Assembly (NCBI GenBank): GCA_964352905.1
Contig: CAYGTS010000028.1
Span: forward strand, 1-22,182
Direction of reading: 5' to 3'
DNA length: 22,182 bases
Source: CAYGTS01 sp964352905
GTDB taxonomy: Bacteria; Pseudomonadota; Gammaproteobacteria; JAHCLG01
This document shows positions 7,650-16,000 of this stretch, piece by piece (positions within the stretch are counted from its first letter, which is position 1; every line of letters starts with the position of its first letter). Below the pieces are notes generated by a model. The model had not been told where the DNA came from. It worked only from the letters and a program-made list of their open reading frames with translations, and made no database searches. The position numbers and the translations under genes were made by a program.

Positions 7650-8626
7650 GCGAACTCCAATGTTTGTTTAACCGCCGTTAAAATGCGGTGGGTGCTGGGA
7701 ATATAATAATTTTCATTTTTGAAATAAGGCATCACCGTGTCATAGCCTGTGACGCGTAATACCGGTGCCATTAAATCTGTTAAAGCATGTTCAGCTAAAT
7801 TGGCGGCAATTTCAGCGCCAACGCCACCACTGCGGCATGCTTCGTGAATAATCACGCAGCGGCCGGTTTTGCGAACCGAATTTAAAATCGTTTCATGATC
7901 GATAGGTTTAATCGTGGCCAAATCGATTATTTCTGCAGTGATCCCCTCTTTGGCTAATTGATCAGCAGCTGCCAAGGTTTCTTTGATCGAAGCGCCCCAA
8001 CTGACTAAGGTAATGTCGCTGCCTGCACGTAAAACAAAGCAAGTATCAAGTGGTAAGGCTTTGCCATCATCAGGTACATTTTGTTTTACCCAGCGATAAA
8101 TGCGTTTTGGCTCTAAAAAAATAACCGGATCGGGATCGCGGATCGCGGCTAGCAATAAACCGTATGCGCGTGCTGGTGAAGAGGGGATCACCACGCGAAT
8201 ACCGGGGATATGCGCGAATAACGCTTCGGTACTTTCAGAATGATGTTCTGGCGCGTGAATGCCACCCCCAAATGGGGCGCGAAATACTGCAGGACAACTT
8301 AAACGGCCGCGTGTGCGGTTACGGATCCTGGCTGCATGATTAATGATTTCATCAAAGGCGGGATAAATAAAACCCATGAATTGAAATTCAGCCACAGGGC
8401 GTAAACCTTGCGTGGCCATACCAATACTCAAACCGGCGATTAAACTTTCAGCAAGCGGCGTATCCATGACCCGTTCTTTGCCAAATTTTTCGAGTAAACC
8501 AACCGTGGCGCGAAACACGCCGCCATTGGCACCAATATCTTCACCCAAGACTACAACGTTTTCATCCTGCGCCATTTCATAGGCAAGCGCTTGGGTGACT
8601 GCTTCAACAAGCGTTATTTCAGGCAT
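7646..8626 (-). CDS. 2-oxo-acid dehydrogenase E1 beta subunit
   Basis: This is the beta subunit of the thiamine-diphosphate E1 that decarboxylates a 2-oxo acid and reductively acylates E2. Residues from the chosen start (MPEITLVEAV) include VVLGEDIGANGGVF (25-38), the cofactor-activating Glu60 in TPLAESLIAG, FQFMGFIYPAFDEI, and HHS at 129. The C-terminal transketolase domain has VSWGAS and the IDLATIKPID segment. The length of 326 aa is normal. I start at 8626 rather than the longer frame's 8656 because TAAGGAG lies seven bases upstream of this ATG and the family begins here. The start overlaps the last 8 bp of the E1-alpha gene, and the stop overlaps the E2 start by 4 bp, so all three are translationally coupled. 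Confidence 0.95.
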   Translation of the reverse strand: MPEITLVEAVTQALAYEMAQDENVVVLGEDIGANGGVFRATVGLLEKFGKERVMDTPLAESLIAGLSIGMATQGLRPVAEFQFMGFIYPAFDEIINHAARIRNRTRGRLSCPAVFRAPFGGGIHAPEHHSESTEALFAHIPGIRVVIPSSPARAYGLLLAAIRDPDPVIFLEPKRIYRWVKQNVPDDGKALPLDTCFVLRAGSDITLVSWGASIKETLAAADQLAKEGITAEIIDLATIKPIDHETILNSVRKTGRCVIIHEACRSGGVGAEIAANLAEHALTDLMAPVLRVTGYDTVMPYFKNENYYIPSTHRILTAVKQTLEFA

Positions 8627-9704
8627 GGTTATTCTCCTTAAGGGGAGCACTTGCAATCACGTTGGCATATTGATCGGCAAGCGCATCGGGTAATTCAGCG
8701 TAAAGATAATCAAACATCGCTTCTGCAGGTTGCGGTTGTTGTTTAACGTAATCTTCTGCTGCTTGTTGCACCGTGCTATTAATTTCTTTAAGCAACGCTT
8801 GGTCTTGATCTTCATCCCACATTTTTTGAGCGAGTAAATAAATTTTTAAGCGTTTAATGGGCTCCTTTTTCCAAGCTGCTTCAATTTCTGCTTTCGGTGC
8901 ATAACGACTCATGTCATCGGCTGTCGTGTGATCGCATAAACGATAGGTCATGGCTTCTATTACAGTGGGTTTTTCACCGCGGCGTGAGCGTTCAATTGCA
9001 TCACCAATCACTTTGCTTAACGCAATCACATCATTGCCATCAACTTGTTCGCAATGCAAGCCGGCAGCCAATCCTTTTTGTGCCAATGTTTCTGCCGCAC
9101 ATTGATTTTTACGTGATACCGAAATCGCCCACTGGTTATTGTTAATGACAAATACGACCGGCAAATTCCAAGCACCAGCAACATTCAGCGCTTCGTAAAA
9201 ATCACCTTGTGAGGTGCCGCCATCACCAACCATGGTCACTGCAATATTTTTTTGTTGGCGCAGTTGCAATGCTTTGGCAATGCCCACGGCGTGTAAGGTT
9301 TGTGAGGCAATTGGCACACATAACGGCATATCGTGTGGATTATCAAAATTATTCCCGCGTTCATCACCACCCCAATATTGCAAAATATGGGTTAACTTAA
9401 CGCCACGTTGAAACATAGCAGCATATTCACGATAGGCTGGCACAAACACATCGTCTTTTTGCATGAGGTGACCAATGCAAGCGCCAATCGCTTCTTGGCC
9501 TAATTGGCCAGCATAGGTGCCTAAATAGCCTGTGCGTTGCAAAGCCACGGCTTTAGCATCAAAGCTGCGAGTTAATAACATGGTCTTATATAGCGCGATT
9601 AAATTATCAGCATTTTTAGCAATTGCCGGTAATTCAGCAACCGTTTTACCTTCTTCATTCAGAAATTGGGTATAATTAATTTTAAACTCTGCGATAACGC
9701 TCAA
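8619..9704 (-). CDS. 2-oxo-acid dehydrogenase E1 alpha subunit
   Basis: This thiamine-diphosphate-binding subunit pairs with the beta subunit as an alpha2-beta2 E1. The 361 residues carry the TPP motif GDGG (160-163) ending in NNN (188-190), the following QWAIS, and the active-site loop RLCDHTTADDMSRY (255-268). The YAGQLGQEAIGACIG segment (64-78) is also typical. The start is TTG: it is the only possible start after an in-frame stop (the leucine dehydrogenase TAA), and GGAG sits eight bases before it. It begins 12 bp after the leucine dehydrogenase gene and overlaps the E1-beta start by 8 bp. The fused order ldh-E1a-E1b-E2 suggests branched-chain 2-oxo acids as substrate, but sequence alone does not exclude pyruvate. 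Confidence 0.94.
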   Translation of the reverse strand: MSVIAEFKINYTQFLNEEGKTVAELPAIAKNADNLIALYKTMLLTRSFDAKAVALQRTGYLGTYAGQLGQEAIGACIGHLMQKDDVFVPAYREYAAMFQRGVKLTHILQYWGGDERGNNFDNPHDMPLCVPIASQTLHAVGIAKALQLRQQKNIAVTMVGDGGTSQGDFYEALNVAGAWNLPVVFVINNNQWAISVSRKNQCAAETLAQKGLAAGLHCEQVDGNDVIALSKVIGDAIERSRRGEKPTVIEAMTYRLCDHTTADDMSRYAPKAEIEAAWKKEPIKRLKIYLLAQKMWDEDQDQALLKEINSTVQQAAEDYVKQQPQPAEAMFDYLYAELPDALADQYANVIASAPLKENNHA

Positions 9705-9716
9705 TGTGGTTTCTCC

Positions 9717-10808
9717 TTATTTACCTACAATTTCTTTTGCCATAGCATCAGCAACTAAATTAGCTGCTAGGCTTTGTTTGTCAGAACGTTCAAAAATACT
9801 GAGTAAACGATCATAAATTTCAGCAATTTTAGCTTGGGTTTGTTGCGTGCTATGACCAAAATATAATGATGCTGCATGAATTAACCCGCCAGCATTAATC
9901 ACATAATCAGGTGCGTATAAAATACCTTTTTGCCGTAATTGCTCGCCGTGCATTGGATTTTCAAGTTGATTATTGGCGCAACCGGCAACAATCGGCGCAT
10001 TAATTTGATTAATGCTTTTATCGTTAATGACACCACCAAGCGCACAAGGTGAAAAAATATCACACTTAACCTGAATGGCTTCAGCTAAATCAACCGCAGT
10101 AGCGTTTAACTCCTTAACCGCACGTTGCACGGCTTCTTGGTTAACATCACACACGGTTAACTTGGAGCCGCAGTTATGCAACATCTTTGCGGTTTGAAAG
10201 CCCACTTGTCCCACACCTTGGATCACAACATGCAAGCCTTTTAAATCATCGCGTTTAAATTTGTGTTTAACTGCCGCGCGAATACCATCAAAGGTGCCCA
10301 GCGCGGTAAATGGGCCAGGATTGCCACTTAAGTTGCCGCGCGAATTAGAAGCAACGTAACTGGTTTGCGTGGCAATGACGTTCATATCGTCTTCGGTGGT
10401 GCCGGCATCCATTGCTGTTACATAACGACCACCTAATTCATTCACAAAATTACCAAACTGTTTAAAAAAGGTTGTGCGATCTGCAATGGCAGCGGGTTTT
10501 AAAATAACGGATTTACCACCGCCCAAGGTTAAGCCAGCTAACGCGGCTTTATAGCTCATCGACTGCGCTAAACGCATGACATCACGTAATGCTGATAAGG
10601 TATTAGGATATTCAATAAAGCGACAACCGCCTAACGCTGGACCGAGTTTGGTGCTGTGAATGGCGATAATCGCTTGCAGATTTGTTGCGCGGTCGTATTT
10701 GAAATGCAAATCACCAAAACCATAGTATTTAATTAATTCAAAAAGGTCTTGTTCGGAAATGTTGCTAGGCAGCATTGAAGATGATGTTTCTGCAGCAGTG
10801 GATATCAT
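9717..10808 (-). CDS. ldh: Leucine (branched-chain amino acid) dehydrogenase
   Basis: This enzyme of the Glu/Leu/Phe/Val dehydrogenase family performs NAD-dependent oxidative deamination of leucine, valine or isoleucine to the 2-oxo acid. Of 363 residues, GPALGGCRF (56-64) and Lys87 in SMSYKAALAGL are visible. Lys99 in GLTLGGGKS follows 12 residues later, the same spacing as the two catalytic lysines of Bacillus leucine dehydrogenase. Also present are AMDAGTTEDDM (132-142) with Asp134, and the nucleotide-binding GVGQVG (198-203) followed by Asp221, which favours NAD. ATG at 10808 is preceded by GAGG at 5-bp spacing; a second ATG lies at codon 12. It is first in the operon, 12 bp before E1-alpha, so its product feeds directly to the complex encoded downstream. 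A divergent gene starts at 10947. Confidence 0.93.
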   Translation of the reverse strand: MISTAAETSSSMLPSNISEQDLFELIKYYGFGDLHFKYDRATNLQAIIAIHSTKLGPALGGCRFIEYPNTLSALRDVMRLAQSMSYKAALAGLTLGGGKSVILKPAAIADRTTFFKQFGNFVNELGGRYVTAMDAGTTEDDMNVIATQTSYVASNSRGNLSGNPGPFTALGTFDGIRAAVKHKFKRDDLKGLHVVIQGVGQVGFQTAKMLHNCGSKLTVCDVNQEAVQRAVKELNATAVDLAEAIQVKCDIFSPCALGGVINDKSINQINAPIVAGCANNQLENPMHGEQLRQKGILYAPDYVINAGGLIHAASLYFGHSTQQTQAKIAEIYDRLLSIFERSDKQSLAANLVADAMAKEIVGK

Positions 10809-10946
10809 AAAAACCTCGTCCTGTAGATAAAAAAAGTGATTGTTAAAATAGCAGAAGTTTAAGTAAAAAGAAAATAAATAGTGAGCAAATAATCAAGTTA
10901 TGTTTAAATGGTGTCTTCTCTAACTGTAAATCGATGAGGCTACGCT

Positions 10947-11654
10947 ATGGGGAAAATTATCATTGCTAAGTTATGCACTGTACTAATATTCATGCTGCTA
11001 CTTTCATCAATTTTTGCATCGCCAAATAATCCACCCTTAAACCAAGTCATGCTACAATTGCAGGCTGAAAAGTGGGCGGTGGCAAGCACAGCAAAGGTGA
11101 TTGTAAATGTTAACGCAAGCCTTGCTAATGCTGATTTAGCTAACATTCACGCGCAAATCATGCAAAATCTACAAAAAGTTGCACCCAAAGCGGATTGGCA
11201 CATCACACACTTTAATCGCAGCCAAGGCCAATCAGGCTTAGAGCAATTAAACATTACCGCACAAACTCGTTTACCAGAAAACGCGTTAGCCAATTTGCGC
11301 CAGCAGGCTGAAAAAGTTTCTAAACCGGGGGAAAAATACACGATTGTAAATATTTTATTTACCCCCAGTTTGCAAGAAATCCAAACAGTTGAGCAACAAT
11401 TACGCGCGCAACTGTATACGCAAGCGTACCAAGAAATGCAGCGTTTAAATAAGACTTTTAGCGACCAACATTTTGTCTTACACAATATTAGTTTTGTGAA
11501 TGCACCAGCTACACCGGCTATGCCCATGATGAACACGCTCGTGATGCAAAAAGGTAATGGGGGAGCAACACCACTATCGGTGAGTGATAAAGTTATTTTA
11601 AATGCAACCGTGGTGTTTGCGGCAAGCATGCAGAGTGAGAAGATTTCGCAATGA
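10947..11654 (+). CDS. Secreted periplasmic protein, possibly SIMPL-like
   Basis: The first ~24 residues are a signal peptide: MGKIIIAK, then a hydrophobic LCTVLIFMLLLSSIFAS ending near Ala24. The mature part alternates beta strands (AKVIVNVNAS, EQLNITAQTRL, KYTIVNILFTP) and amphipathic helices (ADLANIHAQIMQNLQKV; VEQQLRAQLYTQAYQEMQRL). It ends with VILNATVVFAASM. This strand-helix pattern resembles SIMPL (DUF541) periplasmic proteins, but I cannot confirm the family. ATG is preceded by GAGG with a 7-bp spacer. The stop overlaps the next ATG (ATGA), implying co-translation with the phosphodiesterase gene. It is divergent from the leucine dehydrogenase operon across about 140 bp. Confidence 0.75.
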   Translation: MGKIIIAKLCTVLIFMLLLSSIFASPNNPPLNQVMLQLQAEKWAVASTAKVIVNVNASLANADLANIHAQIMQNLQKVAPKADWHITHFNRSQGQSGLEQLNITAQTRLPENALANLRQQAEKVSKPGEKYTIVNILFTPSLQEIQTVEQQLRAQLYTQAYQEMQRLNKTFSDQHFVLHNISFVNAPATPAMPMMNTLVMQKGNGGATPLSVSDKVILNATVVFAASMQSEKISQ

Positions 11655-12391
11655 CGAAGGTGGTTCGTGTAAATATGTTAAAACACACTATTTACCCACA
11701 ATATATCGCCCACCGTGGTGCTAGTCATGATTTTCCTGAAAACTCTTTAGCTGCTTTTAAAGCAGCTAAAGAGAAGGGTGCAACTTGGATTGAGTTTGAT
11801 GTAAAACGTTGCCAAAGCGGTGAAGCGATCGTTTTCCATGATGCTATGTTATCGCGCATGACCAATAGCCAAGGGTGCGTTGCTGATTTGTCGCTACATG
11901 AATTAAAAAAATTAAACTTAAAATTTCAACATAACCAAACCAGTGAAAAAATTCCCACCCTCATTGAAACCATACAATTGATCAATCAAACCAAACTCAA
12001 TGCTATTATCGAAATCAAACCTGATATCGATAATATTGCAACAACGACTTTAACAACCTTAAATACTATTAAAGAATATTGGCAACATAAAACTACTCAT
12101 TATGTTTACACTAGTTTTTGTTGGGAAGCGCTAACACTTATTCGTGAACACGAAGCCAATGCTACAATTGCACTAGCCATGCATCGTTATCATGATAATT
12201 GGTTAGATTATGTCACAAGCTTAAAACCAATTGCACTGCATGTTCATTTTAGCTTAGTCACTGAAAAGTTAATTCAGCAATGCCGCGAAAATAATTTAAC
12301 GTTGGCTGTTTTCACCGTAAATGATCCAATACAAGCCCATGTGTTATTTTCGCGTGGTGTGAATGCGCTTTTTAGTGATTGCCTTGTATAA
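11651..12391 (+). CDS. ugpQ: Glycerophosphodiester phosphodiesterase
   Basis: GDPD-family TIM-barrel enzyme hydrolysing glycerophosphodiesters (deacylated phospholipid head groups) to glycerol-3-phosphate and an alcohol. The signature is IAHRGASHDFPENSLAAF, with catalytic His21 and Arg22, metal ligands Glu48 and Asp50 (WIEFDV), and the second catalytic His63 (VFHDAML). The C-terminal FTVND and GVNALFSDC barrel strands are also present. At 246 aa with no signal peptide it resembles cytoplasmic UgpQ rather than periplasmic GlpQ. The first ATG overlaps the previous stop; an ATG at codon 9 (MLKHTIYPQYIAHRG) is an alternative. A MITE is inserted 11 bp after the stop codon. The gene symbol is by resemblance. 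Confidence 0.92.
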   Translation: MTKVVRVNMLKHTIYPQYIAHRGASHDFPENSLAAFKAAKEKGATWIEFDVKRCQSGEAIVFHDAMLSRMTNSQGCVADLSLHELKKLNLKFQHNQTSEKIPTLIETIQLINQTKLNAIIEIKPDIDNIATTTLTTLNTIKEYWQHKTTHYVYTSFCWEALTLIREHEANATIALAMHRYHDNWLDYVTSLKPIALHVHFSLVTEKLIQQCRENNLTLAVFTVNDPIQAHVLFSRGVNALFSDCLV

Positions 12392-12402
12392 GTAATTTGC
12401 AG

Positions 12403-12961
12403 GTATCTATCTTCTTCCGTCATTGCGAACGCAGTGAAGCAATTGTAAGGGAGAGGATCTTCGGTTGTGAAAAACTGAGCAAAACGTGCTAATCCTGCCA
12501 CTGGATTAAGGGCATTACCATTAACATTAACGCACACTGCCACTCGCCCCTGGGTTGCTTCGCACTGCGTGCTCGCAACGACGGCGATTTCCGTCATTGC
12601 GAACGCAGTGAAGCAATTGTAAGGGAGAGGATCTTCGGTTGTGAAAAACTGAGCAAAACGTGCTAATCCTGCCACTNNNNNNNNNNNNNNNNNNNNNNNN
12701 NNNNNNNNNNNNNNNNNNNNNNNNNNNNNNNNNNNNNNNNNNNNNNNNNNNNNNNNNNNNNNNNNNNNNNNNNNNNCTGAGCAAAACGTGCTAATCCTGC
12801 CACTGGATTAAGGGCATTACCATTAACATTACGCACACTGCCACTCGCCAATTGCTTCGCACTGCGTGCTCGCAACGACGGCAATCCCGGTGACCTAATT
12901 TCTAATCGCCTTGGGTATATTCGCAAATCTGAACGTTTCCAGCTACAGGGTAACTAGTTAC
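12403..12961. mobile_element. Composite MITE carrying a palindromic-repeat array
   Basis: The element begins GTATCTATC and ends ...CAGCTACAGGGTAACTAGTTAC, the left and right termini of the GTATCTA...GTAAC family. It is flanked by the perfect 8-bp direct repeat ATTTGCAG at 12395-12402 and 12962-12969. The usual hairpin core is missing. Between the ends lie at least two copies of a CCGTCATTGCGAACGC repeat and an assembly gap. Only the last ~40 bp (AAATCTGAACGTTTCC onward) is recognisably MITE. Confidence 0.7.
12417..12881. repeat. Tandem palindromic repeats (174-bp period) around a 100-N gap
   Basis: Unit one (12417-12584) starts CCGTCATTGCGAACGCAGTG and ends with the inverted counterpart GCACTGCGTGCTCGCAACGACGG. 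Unit two starts at 12591, giving a 174-bp period, and is identical until the N block at 12677-12776. The sequence after the gap matches the second half of the unit with small changes. Exactly 100 N's suggests a gap of unknown size, so the true number of units is uncertain. The open frames here are repeat translations and are not annotated. The same palindromic family recurs at 20346-20477. Confidence 0.85.
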
Positions 12962-13003
12962 ATTTGCAGAAAATATTTTGGCACGCCCCAAAAAAAATTA
13001 GCA

Positions 13004-13032
13004 TTGACAAGATGTTAGCCTGCCTGAATAAT
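13004..13032 (+). promoter_or_regulatory. Sigma-70-type promoter of the 1073-aa gene
   Basis: TTGACA (13004-13009) is a perfect -35. A 17-bp spacer leads to AATAAT (13027-13032), a five-of-six match to the -10 box. Transcription would start near 13039, about 60 bases before the ATG at 13100. The promoter begins only 35 bp beyond the target duplication of the composite MITE. Confidence 0.7.
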
Positions 13033-13045
13033 CCAGACTGAAGTT

Positions 13046-13071
13046 TTTGCTAAACGCTTTAGCAAATTTTT
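13046..13071 (+). promoter_or_regulatory. Leader hairpin with T-tract, possible attenuator
   Basis: TTTGCTAAA (13046-13054) pairs perfectly with TTTAGCAAA (13058-13066) around CGC and is followed by TTTTT. It resembles a small Rho-independent terminator but lies between the promoter and the start codon of the 1073-aa gene. The stem is AT-rich and short, so it may be a leaky terminator or a 5' stabilising hairpin. Confidence 0.45.
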
Positions 13072-13099
13072 ATAACATAGAGATAAGAAGGATAGTGTT

Positions 13100-16000
13100 A
13101 TGTGGGGTAAAAGAAAGCCTGAAGTAGAGGAAAGTAAACTCAGAGAAAAAAAAATCGATACAAGAGTTACTACTACTGATCATGATGAAGAATGGGTTCT
13201 AGTCGAAGAGCCGGGTGATGAAAATAAGAGTGATGAAGAGAGACTTGTTCATGCTTTAGAAGGGGTATTTGTCTCACCTCCTGAAGGCCAGCCCGCAGAA
13301 TCAGACGAAAAGCGCCAGGCTGAATTGCAACCCGCAGAAACAGTAACGATGCGTTGTTGTAATAATCAAATTAGCAAGCGTGAATTATTTGGTGCTGTGA
13401 TTCAATTTGGTAGAATACAGCCACAAAGCTTAAAAGCAAAAAAAAATCACGTTACTAGATCAGCTGAACAAACCTTAGTATCATCATCTCACGATGAAGC
13501 AACACCTCTTCGCCCCCACTGTGAATGCCCTGCCTGTGGAGCAGAAATGACACCACAAAACATTGGGCCAGAATTAACAGAAAGATCGGTTCTTGTTCGA
13601 GATGCAACTATTCCTCCTATTACCAGAAAAAAGGCTCAAGAATTTATTAACAAGTTGTCAATCTCCTCTCAAGTTTATTTAGCACGCCAACAGTGCCTTC
13701 AGCTACCCAGGTTCTATATGCATAAGATTGTTCAAAGCCTAACCAGGCTTTATATCAAAACCAATGCATTGCAGGTGTTTGATCAAGGTGATATTAAGTC
13801 ATTAAAAGCTAAGATCACGAACTCCAACTTATCAGAAACCTTAAAAGCAAAAGTCTTAACGCTTGGTGATAATTGGCAGCAAGTTGAATTTACCCGCGCA
13901 GAAATTAGTGAGTTGCAGATTCTTTGCAAAGGGGATGAAACGTTGCTTAATAAATTACCTGAAGGAATTGATTTGGCTGATTTAGCAGAACTATTATCAT
14001 TGAAAATTACAGATTACGAGGAAAGCATTGGCTCGTCTCAGCCAGAAATCCTTAAAATGACAGAAAACTTAGTCGCAAACTTTTTTGTAAATTTTCTAGA
14101 TAACTTTCCCAATAACGTCATTAGCTCACATATACGCCTTGTTAGGATCTGGCATAAAGGTGAAATGGCTAAGGTTATGAATTCTGATCTCACCTTGTTA
14201 GCAATGGAAGATGCTATCCAAAGAGCAAATACTTTTGAGCAAAATGCGGAAAAAGCAGCAAAGGATGCATTAGTGGAACAAGATGAAGATAGTGCAGTAC
14301 AGCAACTAGTAAAGCTGCGCATCGCAAGAACTATGGCAAGCGAAGAAATTAAACGAATTGAGAGTTTGTTATCCCGTGCAAGATTTATGCTTTTTGAAAA
14401 CTTTGTACAGCAAGATTTAACTACACTTGCACAGCTTGGGCTGCCTACTGCAACTGAAAAAGAGCAAGCTTTGGCAAAAAAGCTGCATGAGCTTACGATC
14501 GAAACTTGCAAAACAATGGAGTTTACTGCTGAAGAAGCGCGCATGTTAAAGCCATTTTTTAGCAACGAAAGCCAACTGGTACCAAAAGCTTTGCAGTATA
14601 AAGTAAACTATCATCCCGTAGCAACAAGCCTTAGCGAGTCAGATCGCCAAAGTTGGAAACTGTTGCCTAGCCCCGGTATGCTGAAATCCAGACTAAACAC
14701 TGCACAAGTGACTAATCGCGAACAATTTGAAACAGATGCCAAACGAACAATTGAAACTTTGTTTTCGCCTCGTGTAATGTTTTACCCCTTTAAAAACGTT
14801 ACACAAGCGGATTGGGATGAGCTTCAAGCAGCAGATTTACCTCATGATACTCCTGCAAAGCAAGCTTTGGTTAAAAAAATCCATGGGCTTACGTTTGAAA
14901 CCCGCAAACAAACGCTGTTCACTATGCAAGAAGGAAGAACCTTGCGATCAATCTTACAAAATGTGCCCGGGCAATTTAAAAAAAAAATAAGCTGTGCTGT
15001 GCTTGATGTGTTAGAGATTGGGCTGCGTGAAGAAGCAAAATGGCAACCGCTGATTCCTGCTGAGTCGATTATCGCTAATCCTTTGCGTGCTAGTGAGCCA
15101 ACAGAAGATGAACTTATCATGTTCAGAGAGATTATCTTGGCAGAAATTTGTTGCAGAGTAGTCAGAGGGGATCCACCAGAAAATGAAAAAGGGTTACATG
15201 AATTTGCGCTAACCGACATATTACCTGGATTCATTGAGGAAATGGCAAAAAGTATATTTAAAAAGATATATTTACAAAGGCCGCGTGATTTAACCAAAGA
15301 TGAGCTGCAAGCTTTGTATAACAACTTAGATCGAAAGAGAATTGTAAAAATAATCCAGGATGGTTGTAACAAAATGAGTATACTAAAAGAAACAAGAGAG
15401 CTGTTGACGATTCATGCCCCTACAAACCATGAGCAAGTAGGGCGCGGTGTTCGCGCTTTATATTTAGCTGGCGAAGAACAACTGCAGCAATTGCCTGTCT
15501 TTATGAGCAAAGCAGCTTGGCAAGTCAGGAGTAATGTGGCCAAAAAAGCTAAAGAAGAAGGTAAAACTCCCAATGAAGCTCACACGCTAGCAGTGCACTG
15601 TTTAGATAAGACGAAGGATATCATTGTTCGAGCCAAAATAGAGCCGTTTATTGAAGAGGAGCTAAAAAAAATAGCTTACCTCGCAATTTGTTGTGATGCT
15701 TTTTATTGTGCGGCTGTAGAAAAAGCTGTGCAATTACTATTGTTATCTGAGAAAGTTGATCAGCAAGATCCTAATAGTGCCGCGCAAGCACTAGAAAAAG
15801 CAGTCGTTGTTATGCAAGCAATTTCGCAAAAATCGCTAATTTGGGCTGTTAGAAACGCACTCGATCAATCTTGGATAACACTCTATCGCAATTATAAAGG
15901 CACGGTAGCCAACGTTGTTGCAAACCTTGTTGCAAACTATGTTGCTGAGAATTTATCTGCAGAATCTGCGCAGGAGAGCGCACTAATACTAGCGGAACGC

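Noticed and set aside
12417..12881. Tandem units considered as a CRISPR array
   Set aside because: The period is 174 bp with near-identical units and no short repeats with unique spacers; no cas genes are nearby.
12274..12926. Three minus-strand open frames over the repeat array
   Set aside because: They translate the tandem palindromic repeats and the N gap; the repeated peptide simply mirrors the DNA repeat.
14038..15372. Long minus-strand frames (175 and 176 codons) inside the 1073-aa gene
   Set aside because: They are serine/cysteine-rich shadows of a long helical coding frame, and no ribosome-binding sites precede them.
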